Shown piece after piece: positions 1 through 8,227 of a stretch of 64,000 nt of DNA. A program made the position numbers and the translations under genes. Where the stretch lies: the NCBI RefSeq assembly GCF_019745455.1, contig NZ_JAIETD010000068.1, positions 1 to 64,000 of the forward strand, written 5' to 3'. Position 1 is the first letter of the stretch. Every line of letters starts with the position of its first letter. Origin of the DNA: Methylobacterium sp. (GTDB lineage Bacteria; Pseudomonadota; Alphaproteobacteria; Rhizobiales; Beijerinckiaceae). Below the pieces are notes generated by a model. It saw nothing but the letters and a program-made list of their open reading frames with translations, ran no database searches and had not been told where the DNA came from.

Positions 1-1
1 C

Positions 2-145
2 CTTGCAGAGCTCCGTGTCGTCGCTGCGGGGCGCCTTGCGGTTGCGCCGTGGCGGGATGACGACCTGGCTTGCCTGGGCGACGAGCTTTTCCTCGAGGGG
101 GCCGGCGATCGACCGGATCGGATTGCCGAGCGCCGCGTGACCGCC
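2..145 (-). pseudogene. IS5-family transposase remnant, internally deleted
   Basis: Read leftwards, the frame gives a segment around AALGNPIRSI followed by VVIPPRRNRKAPR and DDTELCK. These resemble two blocks of IS5/IS427-type DDE transposases: the LGNP(V/I)RF strand near the middle of the catalytic domain, and the IPPRxNRK block that precedes the C-terminal catalytic Glu helix. In an intact enzyme the two are separated by many more residues, so an internal deletion has fused them. The frame continues beyond base 1, so the C-terminal end lies outside the window. No terminal inverted repeat was seen. The element is judged inactive, and its family assignment rests on short motifs only. Confidence 0.5.
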
Positions 146-795
146 TGATCGTTCCCCAGCCCCTCCGGAAGATCCCGCCAGCGCCCTCCCGGGCGCGCCA
201 TTCACAACAGCGCGTCCAGGAACCGCCGATTGGCGCACGCGGCTCGCGCTTGCCCTTCGTCCAGCCCGGAACGACGCCCTTCACACGTTCCCTCTGGTCG
301 CCCAAAGCGCGTCGATGCCGCTGGTCATCGCTGATCTCCTCAATCGGCCTGCCTTCCCACCTCAATCTTCGAGCCACGCTGACGTCGCCGAAGCGTCACC
401 ACACCCTAGTATTCGGCTAAGGAAGATCAGTTTCAACGGACGTCGATCGAGCACGAGACTTAAGAATTGGGGAACCGGCAAACGACGACGTCGACGCTCA
501 ACCTCGCGAAGCGCGGCGGCCCGGGGCGGAGACGATGGCACCAGGACCTCAACCTCGCCGGTCACCTTGCGGCCAAATGTTCGAAGACATGAGCGTCGCC
601 GGACCCGCTGGTCGCCGTGGGGAGCAAAATGCTCTCCATCATCCCGATGTGTTCAGCCGCCCCCGGAACGTCGTCCACGCTCGCTCTCCCGCTTCGAACA
701 GGGGTCCGATTGAGGTCGGCAATTCCTTGAACGGACCCAAGTGGGGGCGCTGGTTTAAACGGCGCTGAAGGGCAAAACACGCTTTCAAGAGCGCG
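146..795. other. Gene-poor stretch between IS remnant and tRNA relic
   Basis: Several overlapping open frames exist on both strands, but none shows a recognisable family, a credible ribosome binding site or natural amino-acid composition; they are rich in Arg, Pro and Ser as expected of shadow frames. The stretch is flanked by mobile-element scars and is best read as decayed or non-coding DNA. Confidence 0.5.
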
Positions 796-880
796 GCGGG
801 TTGGCTAAGGGGAAGGAATGGGTTGGAGACGTGCGTTGCTAAAGTTGGGATCGAGAGTTCGAATCCCTTCGCCCGCTCCA
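796..880 (+). pseudogene. Degenerate tRNA-Gly(GCC)-like sequence
   Basis: The 3' half matches an alphaproteobacterial tRNA-Gly: the T-arm loop TTCGAAT, an acceptor strand CGCCCGC and an encoded CCA end at 878-880. The 5' acceptor GCGGG pairs with it. The middle is wrong: the element is about 85 nt rather than 74, the D-arm is not recognisable, the anticodon stem does not pair, and the anticodon position reads GCT inside TTGCTAA where tRNA-Gly has GCC. One T-stem pair is also mismatched (A-C). This looks like a decayed or duplicated tRNA-Gly copy, possibly the scar of an integration event. The antisense frame reproduces the familiar false protein tail GAGEGIRTLDP that arises over tRNA-Gly genes. 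Confidence 0.6.
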
Positions 881-969
881 GTTAAGAATCCAACGCCGAT
901 CGATCTAGGGGCTGCCGCGACGGCGGCCCTTGTCGTTTCCGCGGTGGTCTGGCGATCCGGAGGAACGCG

Positions 970-1212
970 ATGGCGATCAAGGCGCTCAACGACCGCAAGA
1001 AGCTGTCGAGCGACTTCAACGAAGCCAATGACGCCTTCATCGACGAGGTGCTCGGTGCCCTGCAATCCGGCCGCATACCCCTGGATCTCGCAAGGGCCTA
1101 TCTGGCGCATCCGGTCGCGATGATGCATGCCGACGGTGCGCAGGCGGTCGCGAACTACCTCGATCGCATCCTCTCGCAGCGGCCGAACATCGATTGGATG
1201 CCGGGCGAGTAG
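970..1212 (+). CDS. Small conserved-looking hypothetical protein, 80 aa
   Basis: An 80-residue, mildly acidic, helix-rich protein beginning MAIKALNDRKK, with no signal peptide or membrane segment. A GGAGG-like ribosome binding site sits just upstream of the ATG. It is followed by two short ORFs on the same strand, the second and third overlapping, which suggests a small operon running to the PhnA-domain gene. I do not recognise the family. It starts about 90 bp after the tRNA-like relic. Confidence 0.6.
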   Translation: MAIKALNDRKKLSSDFNEANDAFIDEVLGALQSGRIPLDLARAYLAHPVAMMHADGAQAVANYLDRILSQRPNIDWMPGE

Positions 1213-1243
1213 CCCGCAGCGTCCGGGACGGAGACGAAGCAGC

Positions 1244-1459
1244 ATGACAGCCGACGAGATTACCGATCTGAACAAGGCTCGCGCGAGCCTTGCCCGTCAG
1301 CGCAGCGCGCTGGCCAAGCGGATCGGTTCGAGCGAGCTGGCCGCGGCCTCCGCGGCGGAAGACTTCATGCGCATTCTTCTCGCCATCGAGGCGGTGGACC
1401 GCGCCCTGGCGGAGGCCGGGCGTCCCTACATGTCGCCGCAGACCGAAGCCGAAAGGTGA
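1244..1459 (+). CDS. Small hypothetical helical protein, 71 aa
   Basis: A 71-residue protein (MTADEITDLNKARAS...) predicted to be almost entirely helical, with heptad-like spacing of Ala, Leu and Ile that could form a coiled coil. A purine-rich stretch precedes the ATG. Its last four bases overlap the GTG start of the following PhnA-domain gene, which is strong evidence for translational coupling and for both ORFs being real. A longer upstream frame exists but has no ribosome binding site and runs through the preceding gene, so the internal ATG was preferred. Function unknown. Confidence 0.6.
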   Translation: MTADEITDLNKARASLARQRSALAKRIGSSELAAASAAEDFMRILLAIEAVDRALAEAGRPYMSPQTEAER

Positions 1460-1680
1460 GCGTTTCCGACGCGGCACGCGACGCCAATGGCACCATCCTC
1501 GCAAACGGGGATTCGGTCACGCTCATCAAGGATCTCAAGGTGAAGGGTACCTCGACGATCCTGAAGCGGGGCACCCTGATCAAGAACGTTCGCCTCACCG
1601 ACGATCCGTCGGAGATCGAATGCAACGCGGACAAGGTCAAAGGCCTCGTCCTGCGCACGGAATTCCTGAAGAAGGCCTGA
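1456..1680 (+). CDS. PhnA/YjdM C-terminal domain protein
   Basis: A 74-residue protein that is essentially the C-terminal PhnA domain alone: DSVTLIKDLKVKG, LKRGTLIKNVRL, IECNADKVKGLVLRTEFLKK. In E. coli YjdM (PhnA) this domain follows an N-terminal zinc ribbon that is missing here. Despite the historical name, the family is not established as a phosphonatase. The gene starts at a GTG that overlaps the previous stop codon (GTGA), so it is probably translated by coupling. Small stand-alone versions are common in alphaproteobacteria. Confidence 0.8.
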   Translation: MSVSDAARDANGTILANGDSVTLIKDLKVKGTSTILKRGTLIKNVRLTDDPSEIECNADKVKGLVLRTEFLKKA

Positions 1681-1707
1681 CTAAGCAGCTCGGCCTTCGC
1701 TCGATGC

Positions 1708-1962
1708 TCAATCCTCGGCAGTGCTCGGCGCTCGCGCAGGCGAGCGATTGAGGCTCCGGATCGTCCGGGCCGGTCGGCCGGACCGTTCCGCGATGACCCG
1801 ATCCTGCTCGGCGATCAACTCGCGGGCTGGCTCGTCGCCATCGAGGCCGCCAAGAATCTCCATCGGCACGCGCCGGTTCGAGGCGCGGGAATCATCTTCA
1901 TAGACGACGTCGAACAGGACGGAACCGCGTTCCTGCGGCTTCGATTTCGTGCGTTTGGCCAT
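1708..1962 (-). CDS. Small charged hypothetical protein, 84 aa
   Basis: An 84-residue soluble protein starting MAKRTKSKPQERGSV. The first half contains a short beta-like segment (VLFDVVYEDDSRASNRRVP), followed by an acidic stretch and a C-terminal Arg/Pro/Ser-rich tail likely to be disordered. The start was placed at the ATG preceding the lysine-rich N-terminus, because the longer upstream extension reads as low-complexity shadow sequence. No obvious Shine-Dalgarno is visible. It is transcribed divergently from the adenine deaminase gene. I do not recognise a characterised family. Confidence 0.5.
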   Translation of the reverse strand: MAKRTKSKPQERGSVLFDVVYEDDSRASNRRVPMEILGGLDGDEPARELIAEQDRVIAERSGRPARTIRSLNRSPARAPSTAED

Positions 1963-2236
1963 GACCGATACTCGACGAACGGTTGAGGGAGGTTGGAAAT
2001 GCGGACGGCCACGGATGGCGGGCGGGGGTGCGCGTACATCCGGCGTCACCCAAGGCCCGGCCTCGTGGCCGTCGCCGATCGAGCGACTGTCGTCGCGATC
2101 GGCATAGCAGGTAGATGGTGGGCTGGGCACGACATTTCAATCCTGCGACGTTTGCGTGCGTTGGCGTAGCCATCGGGCGACGCCGGCATGGCATGATGCG
2201 TGCGCACCGAACCGGCTGCCCGAGCCAGGAGCCACG

Positions 2237-4045
2237 ATGACCGAGACGCGACCGCTCACCCGCTTTTCCGTCGAACCCCTCAGCACGATGACGCGCCGGC
2301 TCGCCGACGTCGCCGCCGGGCGTGCCGACCCGGACCTCGTCATCACCGGCGCACGCCTGCTCTCGACCTATTCGGAGCGCATCCTGCCCGACCGCGAGGT
2401 ATGGATCTCCGGCGGGCGGATCGCGGCGGTCCACCCCGCCGGCAGCCACCGCGGCAGCGCGCCGCGCAAGGACGTCGCTGGCGGGCTCCTGGCGCCGGGC
2501 CTCGTCGACCCGCATCTCCACATCGAGAGCAGCATGGTCACGGCCTGCGCCTATGCCGAAGCCGCCCTCCTGAACGGCACCACCACGATCATCTGCGACA
2601 GCCACGAGATCGGCAACGTCCTCGATTCGGACGGCATCGCCTGGATGCTGGAGGATGCGCGGGAGGCGCCGCTCAACATCTACCTGACGGTGCCGAGCAC
2701 GGTCCCGGCGACCTCGCCGGACCTCGAGACCGCGGGCGGCGATCTCACGGCAGCCAAGATCGCCGCCCTCTTCGAGACTTGGCCGGAGGCGATCGGGCTC
2801 GGCGAGAAGATGGATTTCGTGGCGGTGGCGGAGGGCGATGCGCGGGCGCACGCGATCATCGCCGCCTCGCTGGAGCGCGGCCGCCCGGTCTCCGGCCACA
2901 TCTACGGGCGCAGCTTCGTCGCGCCCTACGCGGCGAGCGGCGTCACCGACACGCATGAAGCGATCGACCAGGACATCGCCGACGACCTTCTGGAGGCCGG
3001 ACTCTGGATCTTCCTGCGCGGCGGGCCACCGACGACGCCATGGCACAGCCTGCCGAAAGCGATCGGCACGATCACGGCGCTCGGCGCTGCGGCCAAGCGC
3101 GTCTGCGTCTGCACCGACGACCGCGACGCGCAAGACCTTCTCGCCTTCGGCCTCGACTGGGTGGTGCGGGAGGCGGTGCGGATGGGCATCCCTCCGGTCC
3201 AGGCCTGGGCCATGGGTTCGCTCCATCCCGCGACCCGGTACGGCCTCGACGGCGAGATCGGCGGCTTCGGGGGCGGGCGCCGCGCCGACCTCGTGCTCCT
3301 CGATGATGGTCTCGTCCCGCAATCGACCTGGTATGGCGGGGAATGCGTGGTCGAGGATCGCCGGGTCACGCCGATCCTCGATGCGGCCCTGTCGCGGCCC
3401 TACCGCTATCCGAAACCCGCCTACGAGACGATCCACCTGCCCCAGCCGCTGCCGGGCCTCATTCCGGAGCTTCCGTCCGCGCCCTGCCTCGTCAACGCGA
3501 TCCGGACGACGCTGCCGGGGATTGAGCTCGTCCATGAGCGCTTCACGCTCCAGCCCGGCACCGACTGGGCGGCGACGCTGGCTGCCAACGACTGCACCTT
3601 CGTCACCGTGATCGAGCGGCATGGCCGCGCCGGGAACGTCGCCCACGGGCTGCTGCGCGCCTTCGGGCTCAAGCGCGGCGCGGTGGCGAGCAGCGTCGGG
3701 CACGATTCCCACAACCTCATCGTCGCCGGCCTGAACGAAGCCGATATGCGCCTCGCCCTCGATACGGTGAGCGCGACGCAGGGCGGCGTCTGCGTCGTCG
3801 CGGATGGCCGGGTCGTCGCATCGGTGCCGCTGCCCGTCGCCGGCCTCCTCTCCGACAAGCGCGTCCTCGTGGTCGCCGAGGAGGTCCGCGTGCTCAAGGC
3901 GGCCTGGGAGGAGGCGGGCTGCACCATCCCCTATATGGGCTTCAACCTGATCCCTCTCTCGGTCATCCCGGAGATCCGCATCACCGACAAGGGCTTAGTG
4001 CTGGTGCCGGGCATGACCATCGTGCCGCTTTTCGAGGCGGCGTGA
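2237..4045 (+). CDS. ade: Adenine deaminase
   Basis: A 602-residue cytosolic amidohydrolase that converts adenine to hypoxanthine and ammonia in purine salvage. Visible motifs are the metal-binding HLHIESS block near residue 93 after [14 protein letters not shown], the GLGEKMDF segment, SGHIYG, and [11 protein letters not shown] with the catalytic Asp pair. The C-terminal region has [14 protein letters not shown], typical of the Ade family rather than of other amidohydrolases. Length is normal for the family (about 570-610). The ATG at 2237 has an AGGAG site seven bases upstream; longer upstream frames lack one. It is monocistronic or leads into the two tiny membrane proteins downstream. Confidence 0.93.
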   Translation: MTETRPLTRFSVEPLSTMTRRLADVAAGRADPDLVITGARLLSTYSERILPDREVWISGGRIAAVHPAGSHRGSAPRKDVAGGLLAPGLVDPHLHIESSMVTACAYAEAALLNGTTTIICDSHEIGNVLDSDGIAWMLEDAREAPLNIYLTVPSTVPATSPDLETAGGDLTAAKIAALFETWPEAIGLGEKMDFVAVAEGDARAHAIIAASLERGRPVSGHIYGRSFVAPYAASGVTDTHEAIDQDIADDLLEAGLWIFLRGGPPTTPWHSLPKAIGTITALGAAAKRVCVCTDDRDAQDLLAFGLDWVVREAVRMGIPPVQAWAMGSLHPATRYGLDGEIGGFGGGRRADLVLLDDGLVPQSTWYGGECVVEDRRVTPILDAALSRPYRYPKPAYETIHLPQPLPGLIPELPSAPCLVNAIRTTLPGIELVHERFTLQPGTDWAATLAANDCTFVTVIERHGRAGNVAHGLLRAFGLKRGAVASSVGHDSHNLIVAGLNEADMRLALDTVSATQGGVCVVADGRVVASVPLPVAGLLSDKRVLVVAEEVRVLKAAWEEAGCTIPYMGFNLIPLSVIPEIRITDKGLVLVPGMTIVPLFEAA

Positions 4046-4205
4046 ATGGTCGACCAAGAACCAACCCGGGGATTGAGCGATTTGCGGTCTGGCGCGTTGC
4101 TTCGCCGGTGCCGGCCCTCTAGGGGCTCACTAATGATCGAGGGCGTCCGTGCCACGGTGCAAGGCGCCGCGGGCGGGCGGCTCGTCACAACTCCGGAGCC
4201 GACCC

Positions 4206-4391
4206 ATGCGTAACCTCCTCCTCCTCGTCATCCTCGTCGTCGCAGGCTTCGTCCTCGTGGGAATGTATGTGGCACCGACGCAGCCCTCGCTCAGGACCTG
4301 GTATCTCCAGAACGCCTGCGTCCACCTCGACAAGGTCTCACCGCAGATCTGCGCACCGATGCGCGAGGCCGAAGGCACTCAGCGTACCTGA
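4206..4391 (+). CDS. Tiny single-span membrane protein, 61 aa
   Basis: A 61-residue protein with an N-terminal hydrophobic segment (LLLLVILVVAGFVLVGMYV, residues 4-22) and a short polar tail containing two cysteines (NACVHLDKVSPQICAPM). The Cys pair could form a disulfide if the tail is periplasmic. The ATG at 4206 was chosen because the hydrophobic segment starts immediately after it; an upstream ATG would add an unlikely charged leader. No known family recognised. It precedes another small membrane protein on the same strand. Confidence 0.55.
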   Translation: MRNLLLLVILVVAGFVLVGMYVAPTQPSLRTWYLQNACVHLDKVSPQICAPMREAEGTQRT

Positions 4392-4421
4392 GCCAGCGAA
4401 ATCCGGAGCGGGAGAGCCGGA

Positions 4422-4697
4422 ATGCCGTTCGCATTGGACTGGTTCTTCCGCAATCGGCGAACCGGCGAGATCACGATCGGCCAGTGGCCGAACCTGCCGC
4501 TCATCGTGTTTCTCGCCTGCATCGCCCTTGAGCTGACCCTAGCACCGGCAGGGCAATTCGGTGCGGCTCTGAAAATCGCCGGCCGAATTGCTCTTGCAGC
4601 CTGGGCGCTCGACGAGATCGCGAGGGGCGTCAACCCATGGCGGCGCTGCCTCGGCGGGGCCGTGCTCCTGGCTCTCGCCTATTGGGCGCTGGCCTGA
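4422..4697 (+). CDS. Small membrane protein, 91 aa
   Basis: A 91-residue protein with two to three hydrophobic segments (LPLIVFLACIALELTLA, then the region around IAGRIALAAWALDEIA, then LGGAVLLALAYWALA). The N-terminus has a basic patch, FFRNRRTGEI. It resembles the short unnamed membrane proteins often seen next to metabolic genes in Hyphomicrobiales, but I cannot assign a function. A GGAG-like site precedes the ATG. It converges on the ABC transporter operon, stopping 8 bp before the ATPase stop codon. Confidence 0.6.
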   Translation: MPFALDWFFRNRRTGEITIGQWPNLPLIVFLACIALELTLAPAGQFGAALKIAGRIALAAWALDEIARGVNPWRRCLGGAVLLALAYWALA

Positions 4698-4704
4698 TCC
4701 GGGC

Positions 4705-5463
4705 TTAAAGTTCGGCCGAGCGCCCTGACAATTCCGCTCGCAGCTGACGCGCCGCGTCGAGCAGGGCGCCGTCGCGGCGACGGCGTGGGCGTGTCACATC
4801 GATCGCCATGTCGGCGGCGACGCGGCCCGGCGAGCCGGCGAGCACCACGACCCGGTCGGCGAGCGTCACCGCCTCGTCGATGTCGTGGGTGACGAACAGG
4901 ATAGTCTTGCCGGTCTCGCCCTGGATGCGCTGCAGCTCGTCCTGCAGGCCCTCGCGGGTCAGGCTGTCGAGCGCCGAGAACGGCTCGTCCATGAGAAGCA
5001 CATCGGGATCGACGGCCAATGCCCTGGCGATGGCGACGCGCTGGCGCTGGCCGCCGGAAAGCTGGTGCGGCCAACGGTCGGCGTAGTCGGAAAGGCCGAC
5101 GAGGGCGAGCATCTCGCGAGCCTTGGCGATGCGCTGCGTCCGCGACAGGCCGGAGCCTTCGAGACCGAATGCGACGTTGGCGACGACCCGGCGCCATGGC
5201 AGCAGGCGCGCGTCCTGGAAGACGAGCGCCATCGGGGTGCGACAGCCAGGGCGGGTATCGAGCCGGACGGTACCGGAGCTCGGCCGGGCCAGCCCGATGA
5301 GCACACGCAGCACGGTGGATTTGCCGACGCCGGACTCACCGACGATGACGACGAACTCACCGCGCCCGACAGCGAGGTCGAGCCCCTCCAGGATGACGTT
5401 GCGATGGCCGTCGCGCTCGTAGGCGAGGCTTAGGCCCCGGATGTCGATAACCGGTTCCGCCAT
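4705..5463 (-). CDS. ABC transporter ATPase, nitrate/sulfonate/taurine type
   Basis: A 252-residue nucleotide-binding subunit that energises import by the adjacent permease. It has Walker A GESGVGKST, Q-loop LVFQDARLLPW, signature LSGGQRQRVAIARAL, Walker B VLLMDEPFSALD and switch VTHDIDEA. The LLPWRRV segment after the Q-loop and the SPGRV motif near the C-terminus are typical of the SsuB/TauB/NrtD group. The start overlaps the permease stop codon by one base (TGATG), so the two are translationally coupled. The substrate cannot be told from the ATPase. Confidence 0.9.
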   Translation of the reverse strand: MAEPVIDIRGLSLAYERDGHRNVILEGLDLAVGRGEFVVIVGESGVGKSTVLRVLIGLARPSSGTVRLDTRPGCRTPMALVFQDARLLPWRRVVANVAFGLEGSGLSRTQRIAKAREMLALVGLSDYADRWPHQLSGGQRQRVAIARALAVDPDVLLMDEPFSALDSLTREGLQDELQRIQGETGKTILFVTHDIDEAVTLADRVVVLAGSPGRVAADMAIDVTRPRRRRDGALLDAARQLRAELSGRSAEL

Positions 5464-6215
5464 CACGGCCGCCACCGCAGCAGCCAGCCCTGGAGGGCGA
5501 CGAATCCGGTATCGAACAGTCCGTAGAGGCCCGCCATGGTCAGCATGTAGACGACCACGATGTCGGTGGAGAGGAGGCTGGAGGCCTGCATCATCCGGGC
5601 GCCGACGCCGTGGACGCCGAAGATCTCGGCCGCGACCACCGCCATCCAGGCCTGGCCGAGCGCCGTGCGCACGCCGACGAGGATGCCGGGCGTCGCGGCG
5701 GGCAGCACGATCTTGGTCAGCCGAGACCAGCCCGATCGGAAGCCGAAGGCTTGCGCCACCTCGATCAGGTCGCGGTCGACGCTGCGGACCGCGCCTTGCG
5801 TTGCGAAGAACACGATCCAGAATACGCCGATGGCGATGATGAACACCGCCGCCTCGGGCTGGACCCCGAACCAGATGATGGCGAAGGGCACCCAGGCGAG
5901 GCCGGGGATCGGGCGCAGCAGACGGACGATCCAGGCCGTGGCGGCCTCGGCGATATGCGACATGCCGACGAGAAGCCCGAGCGCGATACCCGCGCCTGCG
6001 CCAGCCGCGAGGCCGGCGATGTAGTGGCTGAGGCTCGCCGCAACCGCCTCCCACCAGACCCCGATGCGGATCTCCTTGAGGAAGGCCGGCGGGATCGTGC
6101 TCGGCGGCGGCAGGAAGGCCGGGTTGATCAGGCCGAGGCGCGGCATCGCCTCCCAGAAGATCAGGAAGGCGAGGAGGCCGGCGGCGGCAAGACTGGTGGA
6201 GGCAAAGCGCGTCAT
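5463..6215 (-). CDS. ABC transporter permease, SsuC/TauC type
   Basis: A 250-residue inner-membrane permease of the BPD-transport family with about six hydrophobic helices. The EAA loop reads EVAQAFGFRSGWSRLTKIVLPAA, followed by PGILVGVRTALGQAWMAVVAAE, the usual signature of sulfonate/taurine/nitrate permeases. The start at 6215 was chosen because the preceding residues of the longer frame are low-complexity and the first hydrophobic helix follows directly. It lies between the binding protein (19 bp upstream) and the ATPase (one-base overlap). Confidence 0.9.
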   Translation of the reverse strand: MTRFASTSLAAAGLLAFLIFWEAMPRLGLINPAFLPPPSTIPPAFLKEIRIGVWWEAVAASLSHYIAGLAAGAGAGIALGLLVGMSHIAEAATAWIVRLLRPIPGLAWVPFAIIWFGVQPEAAVFIIAIGVFWIVFFATQGAVRSVDRDLIEVAQAFGFRSGWSRLTKIVLPAATPGILVGVRTALGQAWMAVVAAEIFGVHGVGARMMQASSLLSTDIVVVYMLTMAGLYGLFDTGFVALQGWLLRWRP

Positions 6216-6234
6216 GGGATCGGGCGCAAGGCGG

Positions 6235-7248
6235 TCAGCGCGCGGTCGCCTTCTCGTAGTAGCGGGAATCGAACAGGCCGTCGGTGGGGATGTCCTTGTC
6301 GAGTGTCCCGATCGAGACCTGATAGGCTTGCATCGCCTTCGTCGCTTCGATGATGGAACGGGGATCTGCGGTGAATTTCGCCGCCGGTGAGGTGATCGCC
6401 TTCTGGATCGTGGCGATATCCGTGATGCCCTTGCCGAGGGCTGCCTCAACGGGTCCTGCTGCGCGAGCGGGGTCGGATTTCAGAAGGTCGGAGGCGCGCA
6501 CGAGCGCCTTGACGAGCCCCTCGACGGCCGCCGGGTTCTTGTCGGCGAAGGCGCCGTAGACGCCCACCACGGTGCCGGGCTGGTCGGGGAACATCTCGCC
6601 ACCCGTAGCGATCAGCTTGATCGCCGGATTGCGCTGCTGGACGATGGTCAGGGCAGGCTCGCGGATCGAGGCGCCGTCAACGGCGCCTGCGAGCACCGCC
6701 TGCTGGGTCGCATCGATCCCCATGGCGATGACCTCGGCATTGGCCTTGTCGGCCTTGGTGACCTGCCAGAGCCAGTATTGCAGGGTCGTGTTGGGGACCG
6801 AGCCCGGCGGCTGCGTCGCCAGCCGTGCGGCGCGGCCTTCCTTGGCCTTGAACTGCGCGAAGGCCTGGGCCTTGTCGGCGCCGTCCGCGAAATAGGGGGC
6901 GAGCTTCGGGCCGGCGACGAACACCATTTCCTCGATCGCCGTGGCGGCGACCACGCGCACGTCGATGCCCTTGGTCCTGGCCACCGCGAGGGGAGCCACG
7001 CCGGCGACGTAGACGTCGATGGTGCCCGAGGCGAGCGCCTGGATCATATTGGGGCCGGATTCGAAAGTCGTGAAAGTCGGGTTCAGGCCCGCTTCCTTCA
7101 GCCAGCCCTCGCCGTTTGCGACGAAAATCGGCGCGGCGCCGATCACCGGGATGACGCCGATGCGCACGGGCACCGCCTGTGCGATCGCACCCGAGGCCCA
7201 GAGGAGTCCGACCATGAGGGGTGCAACGAGGGAGACGAGGCTGCGCAT
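6235..7248 (-). CDS. Periplasmic substrate-binding protein, SsuA/TauA (NMT1) type
   Basis: A 337-residue secreted binding protein. The signal peptide covers roughly residues 1-23 (MRSLVSLVAPLMVGLLWASG, cleavage near AIA-QA). The mature N-terminus PVRIGVIPVIGAAPIFVANGEGWLKEAGL and the later segment FESGPNMIQALASGTIDVYVAGVAP are typical of the NMT1/SsuA fold that binds aliphatic sulfonates, taurine, nitrate or thiamine precursors. The first gene of a three-gene import operon. No sulfonatase or desulfonation gene is adjacent, so the substrate is left open. Confidence 0.88.
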   Translation of the reverse strand: MRSLVSLVAPLMVGLLWASGAIAQAVPVRIGVIPVIGAAPIFVANGEGWLKEAGLNPTFTTFESGPNMIQALASGTIDVYVAGVAPLAVARTKGIDVRVVAATAIEEMVFVAGPKLAPYFADGADKAQAFAQFKAKEGRAARLATQPPGSVPNTTLQYWLWQVTKADKANAEVIAMGIDATQQAVLAGAVDGASIREPALTIVQQRNPAIKLIATGGEMFPDQPGTVVGVYGAFADKNPAAVEGLVKALVRASDLLKSDPARAAGPVEAALGKGITDIATIQKAITSPAAKFTADPRSIIEATKAMQAYQVSIGTLDKDIPTDGLFDSRYYEKATAR

Positions 7249-7367
7249 CGGGCGATGTCCGTAAACAGAAGCGTTCGGGCGTGGCCGGCTCCATGCCACA
7301 GGCAGGGGATTCCGCAAAACGTGCTGTCACTGCAGCCAGGAAATGCTCAAGCTTTCGCGTGAGAGAG

Positions 7368-7392
7368 GGAACGCCCGCGTGCGGTCCCGGTT
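7368..7392 (+). promoter_or_regulatory. EcfG-type promoter box before DUF3597 gene
   Basis: GGAAC at 7368-7372 and GGTT at 7389-7392 are separated by 16 bases, matching the alphaproteobacterial general stress promoter (GGAAC-N16/17-CGTT) with a G for C at the first -10 position. It lies 55 bp upstream of the DUF3597 start, in the right orientation. Confidence 0.55.
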
Positions 7393-7447
7393 TGTTAACG
7401 CACCGCAAAGGCTCCATGCCGGCGGCCAACCATCAAGGAACTACGCC

Positions 7448-7849
7448 ATGAGCTTCCTCGGCAGCATCGTCAGCAAGATTCTCAATCCGTTCGGCGGCCC
7501 GGCCGAAGCGAAGACCGCAGATGCCGGCGGTGGCACCGCCAGCGCTCCGGCGAGCACCGGCACCACCGCTGCGCCTGCCGCCGGCGGCGAGCCCGTCGAC
7601 GTCGAGGCCGTCCTGAACGGCATGGCCGAGAAGAACCCGCAGAAGCTCAACTGGCGGACGTCCATCGTCGACCTGATGAAGCTCCTGGACATCGATTCGA
7701 GCCTCCAGGCCCGGAAGTCGCTGGCCGATGAGCTGCACTACACTGGCGACAAAGAGGACTCGGCCACGATGAACGTCTGGCTGCACAAGCAGGTCATCAA
7801 GAAGCTCGAGGAGAATGGTGGCAAGGTCCCGGCCGACCTCAAGGATTGA
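7448..7849 (+). CDS. DUF3597 domain protein
   Basis: A 133-residue soluble protein. After a short N-terminus (MSFLGSIVSKILNPFG) comes an Ala/Gly/Thr-rich low-complexity linker (about residues 18-50), then the DUF3597 domain with VLNGMAEKNPQKLNWRTSIV, DLMKLLDIDSSLQARK and the ELHYTG...MNVWLHKQVIKKLEENGG block. The family is known structurally as a small helical domain related to YjdI/LysM-associated proteins but has no established function. An AAGGA site precedes the ATG. The EcfG-like box upstream suggests stress induction. Confidence 0.85.
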   Translation: MSFLGSIVSKILNPFGGPAEAKTADAGGGTASAPASTGTTAAPAAGGEPVDVEAVLNGMAEKNPQKLNWRTSIVDLMKLLDIDSSLQARKSLADELHYTGDKEDSATMNVWLHKQVIKKLEENGGKVPADLKD

Positions 7850-8227
7850 GGTCGGCGTCCGCGAATCTCCGATAGGAGAACGTGGGGCGGTCCGGCTGCT
7901 AGCCAGCCAAGGGCCGCCCTTCGCGGCCGGGACGTTCATACCAGATGTTCACGCCCGGACCCATGGCTTCCATTCGACCACTTGCGCCTCGTTCACATGT
8001 GAAACAGTCTCCGCACACAATGGCCAAGCTAATGCCCGCCAGCGGCAGCACGTCCATCCGCCGATGGTCCAGTCTAACGTAAGTTAGTTCTCTGGGTGCC
8101 TTTCGGAACACTTCTTCAGACTGCAATCCAATCGCTGCTATCAAGGGCCTCGACGCCAACAACGAACACGTGATTTGCTGCAGGCGATAGATGAAGAGGG
8201 CTTCCGCCTTCGAGGGGGCAAGCGCGA
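7850..8227. other. Intergenic region, no gene seen
   Basis: About 380 bp between the DUF3597 gene and the histidine kinase. It holds no credible ORF; the base composition drops slightly around 8080-8180. The kinase ribosome binding site (GAGGGGG) lies at its right end. No terminator or sigma-factor box could be defended. Confidence 0.5.

Noticed and set aside
805..1275. A 156-residue minus-strand frame ending in GAGEGIRTLDPNFSNARLQPIPSP
   Set aside because: The tail is the classic false translation across an antisense tRNA-Gly; it lies over the tRNA relic and runs against the well-supported short plus-strand ORFs.
1898..3712. A 604-residue minus-strand frame opposite the adenine deaminase gene
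   Set aside because: Arg/Asp/Gly-rich composition typical of the antisense of a high-GC gene; the plus strand has all adenine deaminase motifs.
4808..6353. Several plus-strand frames opposite the ABC importer
   Set aside because: They mirror the ATPase and permease genes; none has a ribosome binding site or a recognisable motif.
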